A DNA stretch of 64,000 bases from Aurelia coerulea (Eukaryota; Cnidaria; Scyphozoa; Semaeostomeae; Ulmaridae): NCBI GenBank assembly GCA_039566865.1, contig CM076960.1, positions 9,832,001-9,896,000 of the forward strand, written 5' to 3'. A program made the translations under genes and the position numbers. Below the pieces are notes generated by a model. It ran no database searches. It was not told the DNA's origin and worked only from the letters and a program-made list of their open reading frames with translations. Below, piece by piece: positions 34,772 through 45,966 of this stretch; position 1 is the first letter of the stretch, and the number at the start of each line of letters is the position of its first letter.

Positions 34772-36713
34772 TTATCCCTGCACTTGTTCTTGGTTAGAAG
34801 ATTTCTTTTTAATTTCCGTCCTTAGAGATCGAGTCTTTTGCTTCTTTGTTGCTACCATGTGTTTTTCTTTGATGTTCTTTGCATATGAATGGGCCCTCAC
34901 TCGTACATATAATGTAAGTAAGCTCTCAAGCATATCCATAGCAACTTCTTTTTCCACTACTTGCTCAGCGTTATTACAAATGCATGTGAAATTGGATACT
35001 ACTTCACTTTCTTGGAGTAATTGGTTGACAATTTTTGGACAATCTATTTGAAAAACAACTGCAGATGAGCTCTCACAAAAGTTAATTTCAGCTATGCTAA
35101 ATATTTTCAGTACTTCTGCTGTAACTGTCCACAAGCCTCCCCTATTTTTAGCATTCACAAGCTTGTCTGCACTTTTTTCAGTCTCGCCAGATTTAAGTGA
35201 GCATTTCCCAGCCAAAAGCAGAGCAAGGCATTGTTGGCTTTTAGTGGTTTGCCATTTCTTGGAATTTCTAATCCTCCTGTAAAATGTTCCAAAAACATAT
35301 CCCCCTAAATACCCAATGCAAGCATGATCTTTTTCAGAAAAGTTAATCTTTTCAGCTTTTTGCTTGATGATGTCTCCTTCATAGCTTGACTTGTTTAAGT
35401 GGGCAAGGACATGATTAGCAAGCTCAAATCCAAGTAGCAAACAGCAGTTTCTGCTGAGGTCCTTAAAAAAATTATCTTCTTTGGTCACACAGTTATAAAA
35501 GAGCCGATAGAATTGTTCAGCATCTCCTTTAAATTGTGATATAACCTCCCTGATGTAAGAATAGGTTATCAAAATATCTGTAATGTTAAGAATGTCTTTG
35601 TATGCCTTTATTTCAGTTAAAATAGCATCGGGATAAAGTTGTTCTTTTTCAAATTTGTCTATACTATGTTGTACAAGCTTCTTCAGTTTGAGGGGGTGCA
35701 GTATGGATTCCACTTTGACCTCTGCTGGTGCATTTGGGTGTGAGACTCCTTTGCTGTGTGCCATAGTAAGATGCCTTTTAAGGCCTCTAGTTGATTTGCA
35801 AACCTTTTCACACTGAGCACATTTATAAATAATAGCTGGCTCCTCGAATACCTGGCAAAATACAAAATGAAAGAAACAGAGTCAACATGGGGCATTAATT
35901 CAGGCATTCATTCATATGTTACATGTATTTTTTATAAGAAACTAAGAATTTGGGCCAGTACTGGAAATTTTTTAAAATTATCAGATTTTGAGTACTCAGA
36001 GTTCCTTACAAGTTTCTTAGGGGTTCCATAACAATCTTCATGTTCACTACCCCTACCCTTGTGAGTATTTAAAAACAAGATTGTTTAAGCCTTTCCAATG
36101 TTTAGACATACTCAAGTACCTTACGAGTATAATGATACAGGAAACAAGTGAAAGTAAAGTAAAAACGTGTCGAGGATTTCCTTTATCAAAATAAATACTG
36201 TAGTTTCTTAGCTTATATCTTCCCAGTACTGGAGTTACTTAATTTTTTGGCGATTTGAGAGTTTCTAATAGGCAGTTTCTTTAAAAAAAGAATACGTACA
36301 TGATTCATTGTAATTTGTAGGCCTTTGAAAACCCACCATCTGTTGCCTACCCTGTTCTTGTTAAAATTCGTTCACTGGCTGATAGAAAGCAGGTAAATTA
36401 AAAGAGCCAAATCTCAAAGTTTTTCAGTTATTAGCCTGTTTTTAAATTTCAATTTTCCTTGTCTTTGCTTTCTATCCCACCATTCCGATTTATAAAATGT
36501 TGGGCCTAGTTAATTATAGAAAGTCATGTCTACATTATTATCTTTGCGCTTAAAGTACAAAAATGAATGCAAAATACAAACTAAACTTACCTCTAATACG
36601 TTAGAGCTTATCAAGTTGGTAAATTCTGCATCTTTTTCAAAGATATCGTCGTCAATAAGACCGAAAATCGCGTCTAAATCATCACCGCTAATAAATGCTT
36701 CCTTAGTCGCCAT
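34772..36713 (-). CDS. C2H2 zinc-finger protein with P-transposase C-terminal-like region (2 exons)
   Basis: Proposed exons are 36713-36591 (start MATKEAFISGDDLDAIFG) and 35851-34772, joined in phase 0 across a 739-base intron with gtaagt/ccag borders, giving 400 residues. Exon 2 opens with one C2H2 finger (YKCAQCEKVC...LKRHLTMAH). Later comes CIGYLGGYVFGTFYRRI, then SQQCLALLLAGKC and LVNAKNRGGLWTVTAEVLKIFSIAE. This order resembles the region that follows the catalytic domain in P-element and THAP9 transposases (GY.xGYVxRKL...KNRGGL). The C-terminus is basic (KKQKTRSLRTEIKKKSS). The gene begins inside the right end of the P element and converges on the transposase gene, with 312 bases between stops. 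Function is inferred: a partner or separated domain of the transposase, or a regulator binding the ends. The resemblance is from memory of the family. Confidence 0.75.
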
Positions 36714-36851
36714 TAGGTTTCGTGTCTTGTTGTGAATTCGATGCACTCTCACGGTCACGTGATCGGCCTGTTCAAGTTCTCAACGGGAAACAAAGGACTC
36801 GGACAACGGTGCATTGTTAGCTTCCAGACTAAGTTCTCTCTTGTGTCTATG

Positions 36852-38600
36852 CTACCACCTTTTCTTCGAGGGATAGCAGAAGACTCCCTGCTCCCTTTTC
36901 AGGACGTTAGAAGATGCATACATGAAGGCCTTGTCGAGAAACAGAACATGAGATGACGAAGAATTGATACAATTTATCAGCAGAAGGTTTGAAAGCTTGA
37001 TTTTGCAAACTTTGCCATAACATAAGTTTTCCCCAAAGAGTGTCATAAAAGAAGGGAGCAAAAATATGAAAGAAGTCACTCTTTTAAGGTAAGTCGATAA
37101 GTCGCAGAAGTGGACATCACATAAATAAGTACTCTTGGAAAACACTAAACTAGATTTTGTTTCACCTTCAAGGAGAATTGGAGAATAAATTGATAGAGAT
37201 TTTTTCAAGTGTCTCCGAATTTATGAATTTGAATTTAAACAACTGGTCGGAAGCATTCTAGCTCGAAAGATTTGTGTGGATGATTGGTGGATGATCAAAT
37301 TGCGATTCAAAGTATTCTTACCTTGGAATGGTTTCTTTGGTTACTTTTCCTTTTTGCGTTTACACACAGACGCACGAAGCTGCTTATAAGAAACTCAACT
37401 CATCTCTCAGAAGATCGCTAAATTATATCAAGAAACTCCAGAACTGGGAAAAATCTTTAAGAAGAAACTATTCATTTTGGTAAAGGAAAGTCTTAGCATA
37501 GTTTACTTTATTTTCTTCACTTGTTCTGCTTGTTTTCTGTATTATATTATTCGGAAATCTACTCGAGTTAATGTCAACACACCTTAAAACTTCAAAGCTT
37601 TGTTTTAAAATGTTTATGAGCGAGGGTACAAATATTGTTTATGGAGCTCGCAAGAAACTGTTCTCTGGAGTACTGGAAATGTAATAATGTTGATAAACTT
37701 TCAATCCTAGGTTGAATTATTAGTCTACGTATTAAAAACATACCTCCTGTGTTCTTCCAACATTCATCGAAGGAAACTTTATCGTAGCCATTAAGTTTGG
37801 AGAATCCACATTTAAATAACACAAGATTTCGTTATCCTTTTACTGCGTTGTGTGACGATTTCATGGTCTGCTCTTCCAGTTTGCCTGCCAAAATCTTGTT
37901 TAGTATTGTCCTGGAGTTTTATTTTTAGAAGAAACCAACAAATGATTCTGCAGTTTACTTTATGATCAGTGGACGAATTGACATTTATTGCCCACCAAAG
38001 TGCCCAAAAGAGAAACCCTTACATGCCGATTGTTCTTGTTATGGAAATTGTGTTGACATGGGCATGGGGAGGGGGGGAGGGCTAATTTGGCGGCTAACAA
38101 GGATAAGTTGCTGCAACAGTTCTGTTGGGTAAATCAAACTTGAATGTATTGGAACCTTGATTTCCAGTCTGGAACTGATTTTTAGCAACTGGGAGTGCCA
38201 TTCCTGGAGGCAAATATTAACTTCCTTGCGCTGGGCCTAAGCCCCCTCAAAGGAAGCGAGAGGTCCGTGGAATGACGACGTTTAAAAAATTATTTCTCAA
38301 AAACCAGATGGAGTAGACCAATGGGCAAGCAGCCCTGGTTAGGAAATATATTTGACAACCCAGATTAAAAATTTCTAAAGGTTCCTCAAAAGTATATTTT
38401 CGCGGCGAGCAAAATTCGAGAGGGTAGTTTTCCTATGGTTTTCCCCACAGCTTCGACTCGCGATGATCGCGACGCGGGAAATTGTTGATCACGTGGTCAA
38501 AAATGGAGCTCGTTGATTGGCTGTGGAGCAAAATGTAAACAAACCAAAACTGCTATTGTTACAAAATTTACCCTTGCTAGAACTACATATAAGGTGTGTA
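36852..38600. repeat. Right arm of the very large inverted-repeat structure
   Basis: Blocks match the left arm in reverse: 36904-36926, 37995-38070 and 38140-38590 pair with 22390, 22166-22235 and 14850-15310. The interval 36930-37990 has no clear counterpart on the left and contains no gene I can support. A repeat starting near 37376 ('gctgcttataagaaactcaa') belongs to a dispersed family also found at about 16350, 36180-36300 and 40060-40110. Confidence 0.65.
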
Positions 38601-39115
38601 TTTACCAATTTTCAAACCATTTCAACAAATAGATTTTGTGTCATGATGTTTCAAATATGACCATGATATGTAAATTGCCATTCTGAGAAAATTGAGCTTA
38701 AAGATTTGTCATTGTTTAAAACAGTTTGATCATTGCTTGTCAATCAATATCAACCAGATTTAGATCCACCAGGACCTTATTTTTCCTTCTCTGTATCCAT
38801 GAACAATCTTTTAACATATGTTTGCTTGTTCCTTCTTGTCTTCTCTATGGTGGCCGAGAACCGCCATAGCATTTTTTTCAATGTTTTTTTCAAATAGCAA
38901 AAATTTAACAGAAAAATATCGATTGAAACGAAATAGAATTGAAACAAATTTAATTTGAATTGATTCAAACAAATTTAATTGAAAAAAAAGGAATTTCAAA
39001 TTAATTAAATAAAAAACGAATTGAAATAAAATGAAATGCATTGAAAATTAAATGAAAATGATTTGGAAGCAGCCTAGAGCCGCCATAGCACACAATGCTT
39101 TGCGTGTTATCAAAC

Positions 39116-40525
39116 GGCTTATTGTAATTTGCGTAAGCGTGCGTAAGTTACGCATACATGCGTAAGTTACGCATTTTACAACAAGTTGTGCGTAAGATAA
39201 TGCGTAAGATGATGCGTAAGATTTAAGTGTGCGTAAGATAATGCGTAAGATGATGCGTAAGATTTAAGTGTGCGTAAGATAGTGCGTAAGATCGTGCGTA
39301 AGATTGAAGTATGCGTAAGATGGTGGGCTTCTTGTAATTTGCGAAAGATTCTTTCTTTCTAACTTTCTTGTAACTTTCTCTTTTTATACCCAGCAAATGT
39401 TTGAGACGATATTATAGACACGAATAGAGAGTTTGAAGCAAAGATTACTACAATTCTCGCCAAAACCTCTTGTCACAAACTCATTTTTTAGGCTTTTTCG
39501 ACAAAAAACCAGACTGCCTACCATTTAAACTGAAACATTTACCGAACCACCCCCCCCCCCCCCGAAGTCAATGTTGTTTGGATTCACTCCGGACGCTTGC
39601 TGCTTGATATTTTCCAAATTAGAGAAATCAGCAACGTTGACTTGGGGGTATACAACGAGTGGGTTTTTAGTTGATTTGGTTTCGTATAAGGATTTACCTC
39701 CACAGAAATAAACCCGACCCATATTTGTGGCAAGTTTTTGCAAAACTTATACAGCTTTTAAGTACCCCTTCCCTGGGCTCAACTTTGAATCATGATGAAT
39801 GACAAAGGTGGCCGAATCAAAGCAGAAATTACAATTTTTAGTATTATTTGTAATACACTTTCTGTGTGAATACAATTCATATCTCATAGCTTACACGTAT
39901 TTTCTTAAAACTTAGAAACTTGCCCTCCTGAACAAGGTTTTTTGAAGCCTTCCCGGGCCTTTCCGATGTTTAGACATTATTCAAGACTTCCCGAGTACTA
40001 TTATGATGCAGGACAGGAAACAGGTGAGAATAAACAAAAACATGCTACAGTTTCTTATTTTTTGCGATCTGAGAGTCTTGAGTTTCATATAAGCAGTTTA
40101 TTAGAAACAAATATTACGTGTATAACAGGAAAAGAGCGAAGGCGAAGAGCGGCAACTAATCTCAACAGATATGTATGATTAGGATCAGCAGAATCTACTT
40201 GGAAAGACTGTTTCTGTCGCATTATGCGATTCTGGGGATATATTTCTTATGCAAATGAGTTGGTCGATCTTACGCAGCATCTTACGCACGATCTTACGCA
40301 AATTTAAATCTTACGCACGATCTTACGCATTATCTTACGCATACTTAAATCTTACGCATCATCTTACGCATTATCTTACGCACAACTTCAATCTTACACA
40401 TCATCTTACGCACTATCTTACGCACAACTTCAATCTTACGCATCATCTTACGCATTTTGTTGTAAAATGCGTAACTTACGCATGTATGCGTAACTTACGC
40501 ATGCTTACGCAAATTACAATAAGCC
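39116..40525. mobile_element. Nested 1.41 kb element with 'gcgtaagat' subterminal arrays and 9 bp target duplication
   Basis: The flanking direct repeat is 'ttatcaaac' (39107-39115 and 40526-40534). The right terminal repeat of the host element preserves the uninterrupted site near 46055. Terminal inverted repeats of about 70 bp start 'ggcttattgtaatttgcgta'. Next to them are arrays of 'tgcgtaagat' on the left (39188-39320) and 'atcttacgca' on the right (about 40265-40455). The centre contains no transposase. The architecture parallels the element at 15776-17096; Mutator-like origin is suggested by the 9 bp duplication. Confidence 0.9.
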
Positions 40526-40640
40526 TTATCAAACCAAAAGGAGGCTATAGCAACATGCTACTTTCCCGTTTTCCCGCCGAAATAGAAGATTGAGATTAAC
40601 AGCCCTCCACTCAACAGTTTATCACACGAGAGAGTTGACT

Positions 40641-42011
40641 ATGTCTTGGAACGAATTTAAAAAGAAGATCAAAGCAAAGAGAACTGGAAAAAATGGCTCG
40701 AATGTTGCTGGATCAAACATCCTACAAACGGGAGAAATGGTTGTGCAGCGCCTCAGTGCAGAAGTAGCGGGTAAGGCTCAAAAGTACACCAGAGTAGGGG
40801 CACGGGAATTTGTGCCCTATAAATTCCCAGACATTACGCTGGAAAACATCAAGGCAAGCTGTCTAAAGCATTTCCAACCGTTCCTTGGCAACTGTAAATT
40901 AGAATGTGATATCCTAGCTGGAGAACAGGGCCCATCCTGCAAAACAATGGAACACATTCCAGACATGAAAGTTATTCATGTCAGATTCGTGAAGCCCTCC
41001 ATTGCAGAAGGAGATGGTAAGAAGGTAGATTCATTGTCGTCAATGCCACTACCTCCAAGGCTTTTCAAAAAGTACAAGGTGAATACTGACAGGTTGAATA
41101 CTGCAAGTAATGCTTATCTTCAGTCAGTTCCCAGCACAAGTACATCACTACTTGATATTCCAGAGGGGGTATTGAAGAAGAAAAGGAAGTACCAGTCCAT
41201 GTCAATCGTCCCAAACCCAAAGAGCTTGACTGTCACTGAGATGTTGAAGCTTGGCAAAATAGTGACTAGCACCTCAGGAACTGCCATACAATTGTTCCAG
41301 TTCAATTTACAGCAGATGTCATGGTTGGCTGCATCCATTGATGTTCAAGTCAACATTGAGGAACAACCCTTTGGTACTGGAGGATTTAGAAATGCTTACA
41401 AAGCAACATGCCTAACTCCCGGATTTCCAAAGCAATGGGTGATTAAGAAGTACCTTGAGGATGCAAAGAAGTCCATTGCCACATTAGGTATGACTTTGGA
41501 AGAACACAACAAAAAGGTGGTTCAAATGCATTTACTGGCCAAAAACTTTTGCGAGCAGTTGCAAAAAAAAGTTCAGGACAGTGGTGATAACAATTATGGG
41601 AGATTTTTGAAGTATAATCAGATATACTATGGGAAATTGGAGAGTGGCGAGTGCATAACATTGGAGGAATTTATTGAGGGAAAGTTCACAAAGTACATGA
41701 ATAATACTGGAAAGCTCTGTGTTGGACCAATGAATGAAGTTGGTCAGAAGGCAGAAAATCTGGCTCATTTCTCGTATGAGAAGTCTGATCAAAAGCTCAT
41801 GATCACTGATATCCAAGGCAGTGGATACACATTATTTGATCCTGAGATTGCCTCAGCTGATGTTTTGGATGGTGATGCAAACATCTTGTTCTGTGCTGGT
41901 AATTTAACTTCCTTTGCCATTAATGAATTCAAGGCAAACCATGTCTGTAATGAATATTGTAGAATGGCCAGATTAAGCAAAATTTGCAGCGTACCCAATG
42001 AGTCAAAGTAA
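40641..42011 (+). CDS. Alpha-kinase domain protein carried in a transposon
   Basis: A single-exon gene of 456 residues starts at ATG (MSWNEFKKKIKAKRTG); the frame is open further upstream but without ATG. The N-terminal 220 or so residues are not recognised and contain a basic start. The C-terminal half is an atypical alpha-kinase (MHCK/eEF2 kinase type). Visible parts are the nucleotide-binding segment FGTGGFRNAYKA (about residue 243), the lysine in WVIKKYL, EEFIEGKFTKYMNNTG, the catalytic LMITDIQGSGYTLFDPEI (about 385-402) and the terminal zinc-binding block FAINEFKANHVCNEYC. All these are intact, so an active Ser/Thr kinase is plausible; the substrate is unknown. It lies just inside the left terminal repeat and converges on the transposase gene. 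Such a gene is not part of the usual content of a cut-and-paste transposon, so it may be captured host DNA or an accessory factor. Confidence 0.88.
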   Translation: MSWNEFKKKIKAKRTGKNGSNVAGSNILQTGEMVVQRLSAEVAGKAQKYTRVGAREFVPYKFPDITLENIKASCLKHFQPFLGNCKLECDILAGEQGPSCKTMEHIPDMKVIHVRFVKPSIAEGDGKKVDSLSSMPLPPRLFKKYKVNTDRLNTASNAYLQSVPSTSTSLLDIPEGVLKKKRKYQSMSIVPNPKSLTVTEMLKLGKIVTSTSGTAIQLFQFNLQQMSWLAASIDVQVNIEEQPFGTGGFRNAYKATCLTPGFPKQWVIKKYLEDAKKSIATLGMTLEEHNKKVVQMHLLAKNFCEQLQKKVQDSGDNNYGRFLKYNQIYYGKLESGECITLEEFIEGKFTKYMNNTGKLCVGPMNEVGQKAENLAHFSYEKSDQKLMITDIQGSGYTLFDPEIASADVLDGDANILFCAGNLTSFAINEFKANHVCNEYCRMARLSKICSVPNESK

Positions 42012-42086
42012 GAACACAGAAACACTCGTTTGTCATTTTTGCTGATAGGTTTTGTTCTGTTTTATTTTATATAAAGACATCATCAA

Positions 42087-45000
42087 TCACTGTGAATTAA
42101 ATCTATGCTTTAAATATGCGAATGCGTCTGCACAGTCACTTGCTTTCACTTGCAGTGGATCTTTTATTATTTCCTCACATCTCCTTCGAAAATCAGGAGG
42201 CAAATAATCACAGCTAGTCTCAAGTACACCTGACATTGAAGCAGCTTCTTCCATTTGTTCTTCTGTAACTTTCCAACCTGTTGCATATACAACTGAAATT
42301 GTCATATAGAACACAGATGAAACTTTCAAGTTTTTGCTATAAGAGTAGGATCTGCAGGGGGTAAATTAGGTATGCTAGGGTAAAGTTGGTAATGTCAAAA
42401 ATTGATTGCCAAAAGAGCAACATTCAATACTGCAAGGAGAGCAGTTCCAACAGGTATACCTAGAGAACGTCTGCAACAAGATTTTTACCAATTTATTCAA
42501 ATTTTAACTTGCCCATTTTACACTATTATACCCTAACCCATATTGCAATATCATGCTGGAATCTTACACCAAATGAAGCATGCTATAAGAATATTCCAAG
42601 CCTTGGGGTCTGGCAGAAAATCTGGAAATGTAAGCCAAAAACACTGATCTTGAAAACAAAGTCACTATTTCACTGCTATACCAATGCATCAAGTGTAACA
42701 GGCTTTACATTCAAACAGTGCTGGTTTCTTATGTAAAAAGTGCTTTATAAGAATATTTATCTTAAGAATACAACACTGCACAACAACAAGCACACTTGCA
42801 AAGTGTACAGGGTGTTCCAGAAAAATTGTTTGACGTTTGATTAAATGTTAAAAAATAATGATAAAATATACAGGCTCCTGGCTAGTTAGCCCTGTTCCTA
42901 AGATTTTCAATTAATTTTAGACGCCAGAATCTTGCGAATCCGCTAAGAATTCACGGAGTTACAAGCTTCTGAAATTCAAGTTTGTGCAAAAGCTGAAACC
43001 AGACGCCCCTAACTGACTTGTTTTTCAAAAAGGTGTCCCAAGATTAAAGTAAAAGAAGACTGTCCAATGTTTTACCTCTCGTTGATATCAGAGCAAACCA
43101 AATAGGACTTCAAAAGTTATTTAATTCTTGTAACCATTGCCCAAATTTACTTAAGAAGGCAAGTATCCAAAAACATGAAATGAAAACTTAGTCGATGAGA
43201 GACAGGACGACTCCAAATTGTGCTCAATAGGAATCCTCCAAGCATCCATAACCTTGATTCAATGTTAGAGAAGTTAGTTTATCTAAAGTGTCTTTTGAAT
43301 TCCAGTTGATTTGCTTTGAATAAACAAGATTCTACTTTTACAAAATATGCAATTTAGGGGCCTCTGGTTTCGGCTTTCGTACAAACTTGAACTTTGAAGT
43401 CTCGTAACTCCGTGAAGAATTAGCCGATCTATTAGCTTCTGGTGTCTAAAATTAATCTAAAATCTCAGCAATATGGTTATCTTACCATGGAGCCCGTTCA
43501 TTATTTCATTATTTTTTAATATTTAATCAAACGTCAAACAATTTGTTGGGACACCCTGTAGATCAAATAAAAACATCTACAGTATAAACAGCTTGAAACT
43601 CGTTTGTTTCATTTTAATCTTAGATTCTCAACATACCAATATCCTCAAATACTCACCAAAGTTTTGTAGACCATATGCTTCAGGAAAATCATATATATGG
43701 TCAGGGATACCATCTGGCAAATATGTACCTTTTTGGACTCGTATTCTGTGTGAATTCCAGACTACATCCTTAAAAATGTTTATCTCATTCTGCACCAATG
43801 GGATCATAAGATAGGCCAGCAGCATTCTAGAAATGAACGGATGTCCACATTTTGCAAATCTTTCAATATGTATAGTTTGGATTTGGTCAATTGATTTTTG
43901 AAGGTGCGGTTCTGCAAGAATTTTCAAGAGTGTTTGGAAATCTAGGCACTGAGTACGGGTTCCAGCTCAGGCAAACCATGCAACATGCCCTGTACCGTCG
44001 CTACTAACCAAAAAATTTGCCAATACTTCTTCCATTATAGCTTCAGCTGATCTGAAGAAATTTAAGTCATCATTTATGTCAAGCAGTAGGACTTATGCTA
44101 TAGAATTATACTGTATATGTATATATAACACGTGTCTGTTTTCAATATTCATTGGGCTACCATTTCCACTTTTTTAGTCACTCCAAATTTAGTCCATAGA
44201 GAAGTAGTTATAAATTAACATCCAAGGCTGAAAATTTACCTGGTAACGAGTATATGCTCGAAACGTCGTGTTTTTAACATCTCAGCTACTTTTGGTACTT
44301 AAATCATTTATTTATTATATTATCATGAAAATTTACCTGTCAGTATCGTTGTGTGGGTTGTAGGTGCAACTCTCCAACAAGTACTTCAAGGGAACTTTGA
44401 AATATTTCTCAAGGCGTTCATGCAATTCTTTCCACCAACGCTCTATCTGAAAGCAAAGAATCAGCTACTTGAAAGAAAAAATTATCTGAAAAGAGATTTT
44501 CAGAATAGCATGACTTCTTGAATATATTGCTTATGTTATTTGCTTCAGGATTATGGGCATATTCCTTTGGTTCCATACATCTATGGTTTCCAACAGGAGT
44601 TCCTTCCTTGAAAACCACAACAAATGATCACCAATCTTTTAGTGTGAAGAAAACAAAATTCAATTAAGATACAACTCTATGTTGAATATTGAAAACAAAA
44701 GGTGGTACTCTTCTACTGCTTTCACTGTAACCTTTTTTAAATCCTTGCCATGCAAAGGTACAAATATCATTAACAAATTACAAAAATATGCTTATAAACT
44801 TTAGAGCAAGAAAGAGGGGGTCTCAATTGGTGGGTGGTAAATATTTCAAGAAAAGGAAATTATTTCTGGCAGCTTTTAACCAATTTTCAATAGCCATCAT
44901 ATACTATAGAATGAAATCTTTGTTCAGATTTTCAAGTAAACTAATAAGTGGGGAATCCTAAACTTGGCGGAGGGTGGGAAATCTGAAATTTAATAAATGT

Positions 45001-45966
45001 GGGACATCTAATTGGCACCAGAGCCTAGGCAGCACCGCTATTCATTGATAGAAAATGTCATTAGACATTGAAATTGAATTTTCTTTGCTGATTTGAATCT
45101 TTTCCTTCCTGGTAGACCAAAGGGCTGCAGATACAACCTTTTTGGAGGCATTGCAGTATTCATATTGATAATTACAACTTTTTAAAGACATTTACCTGAT
45201 TAGATGTTGAAGGACCATAAATAATGGTCTTATCACAAATGTCCTGACACAGTATGTTCTTCATATCTTGGTTGTCTTTTCGCAAAAAGGCATGCATTGT
45301 TGCCATGATCCCTGTCTCAGTGCCTTTATCCAATCTCAGTTTTGATGCAATAATCTTGTTTGTATAGATGTACTCAAGGTACCACCTTCCAATAATCGCT
45401 GGGTCACTATTTGAATTGAAAACCCTGAGCCACAACATCTTTCTGCTAGCTGTATCCATGCAGCCATAGACAGCGATGGGAAATGTGCTATTTTGGTACC
45501 CCATAAGTTTGTCGTGACCGTCCAGAGAGTGAACCCAATTAACTCCAGGACTGCAAAAATGACCCTTTGCCTTCTTTTTCCTTCCAACTGCCCTATCTTT
45601 CAGTCCCATTGGATCCAAGTCAAACATGACATCATACACGAGATCTCTTGGAACATTTAGCTTATGGACTTGTCTGACTTTTTGGCACATTGCCCTGTAC
45701 CCAAGAAGCTTTCCAGGACCCTCTAATTCTTGGCGAACAGCTCCTTGTACTTGATCGATGGATACATCTTTATCCACATGCTTTATACCAAAATAGCAGA
45801 GACGTCGCTGCAATGTTCTCAAACTCCAAGCATATTGTTTAAAGTCTCTTTCAACATAATCTAAAACTTCTTCATGTTGTAATCCAACCTCCACTTTTTC
45901 CATCAAATAGCTTTTTAAATCTGAATCAATTCTCCACTTGTCATTCCGAATCCTAGCCATCTTCAT
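42087..45966 (-). CDS. DDE integrase-type transposase of the IS3EU-like element (4 exons, one in-frame stop)
   Basis: Proposed exons from the start are 45966-45196, 44446-44337, 44051-43657 and 42292-42087. All have GT/AG borders and compatible phases, giving 494 codons. The N-terminus (MEKVEVGLQHEEVLDYVERDFKQYAWSLRTLQRRL) looks like a helix-turn-helix region. The integrase core follows with D149 (VHSLDGHDKL), D213 (LRLDKGTETG) and E259 (IERWWKEL, at the start of exon 2). Exon 3 gives the family's C-terminal part (WNSHRIRVQKG, LPDGIPDHIYDFPEAYG). Exon 3 as drawn contains one in-frame TGA at 43967-43969, between FA and AGTRTQCL. Either a nonsense mutation has occurred or the splice structure differs there. 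Intron 3 holds a mariner-type MITE (42808-43558). It would move the surrounding element. Confidence 0.8.
42808..43558. mobile_element. Tc1/mariner-type MITE in a transposase intron
   Basis: The ends 'cagggtgttccagaaaaatt' and the complement near 43534-43558 ('...gttgggacaccctg') are flanked by TA. Inverted homology extends inward, for example 'ttgtttgacgtttgattaaa' against 43521-43546 and 'ttagacgccagaatcttgcg' against about 43430-43452. Non-coding. It lies wholly within intron 3 of the integrase-type transposase gene. Confidence 0.85.

Larger units (their letters stand above)
30804..36851. mobile_element. P element, about 6.05 kb, with two convergent genes
   Basis: The terminal inverted repeats are perfect over 40 bases (30804-30843 and 36812-36851; start 'catagacacaagag'). 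They are flanked by 'ctaccac' (30797-30803 and 36852-36858), a 7-8 bp duplication depending on how one shared c is placed; P elements duplicate 8 bp. A 13 bp internal inverted repeat 'tgagagtgcatcg' lies 89-99 bases from the ends (30893-30905 and 36739-36751). It resembles the subterminal inverted repeats of the Drosophila P element. Inside are a THAP transposase gene on plus and a C2H2 gene on minus. Confidence 0.93.

Noticed and set aside
39188..40455. CRISPR-like or origin-type iterons ('gcgtaagat' repeats)
   Set aside because: They are subterminal arrays in inverted orientation at the two ends of one insertion with a 9 bp target duplication, so they are transposon parts.
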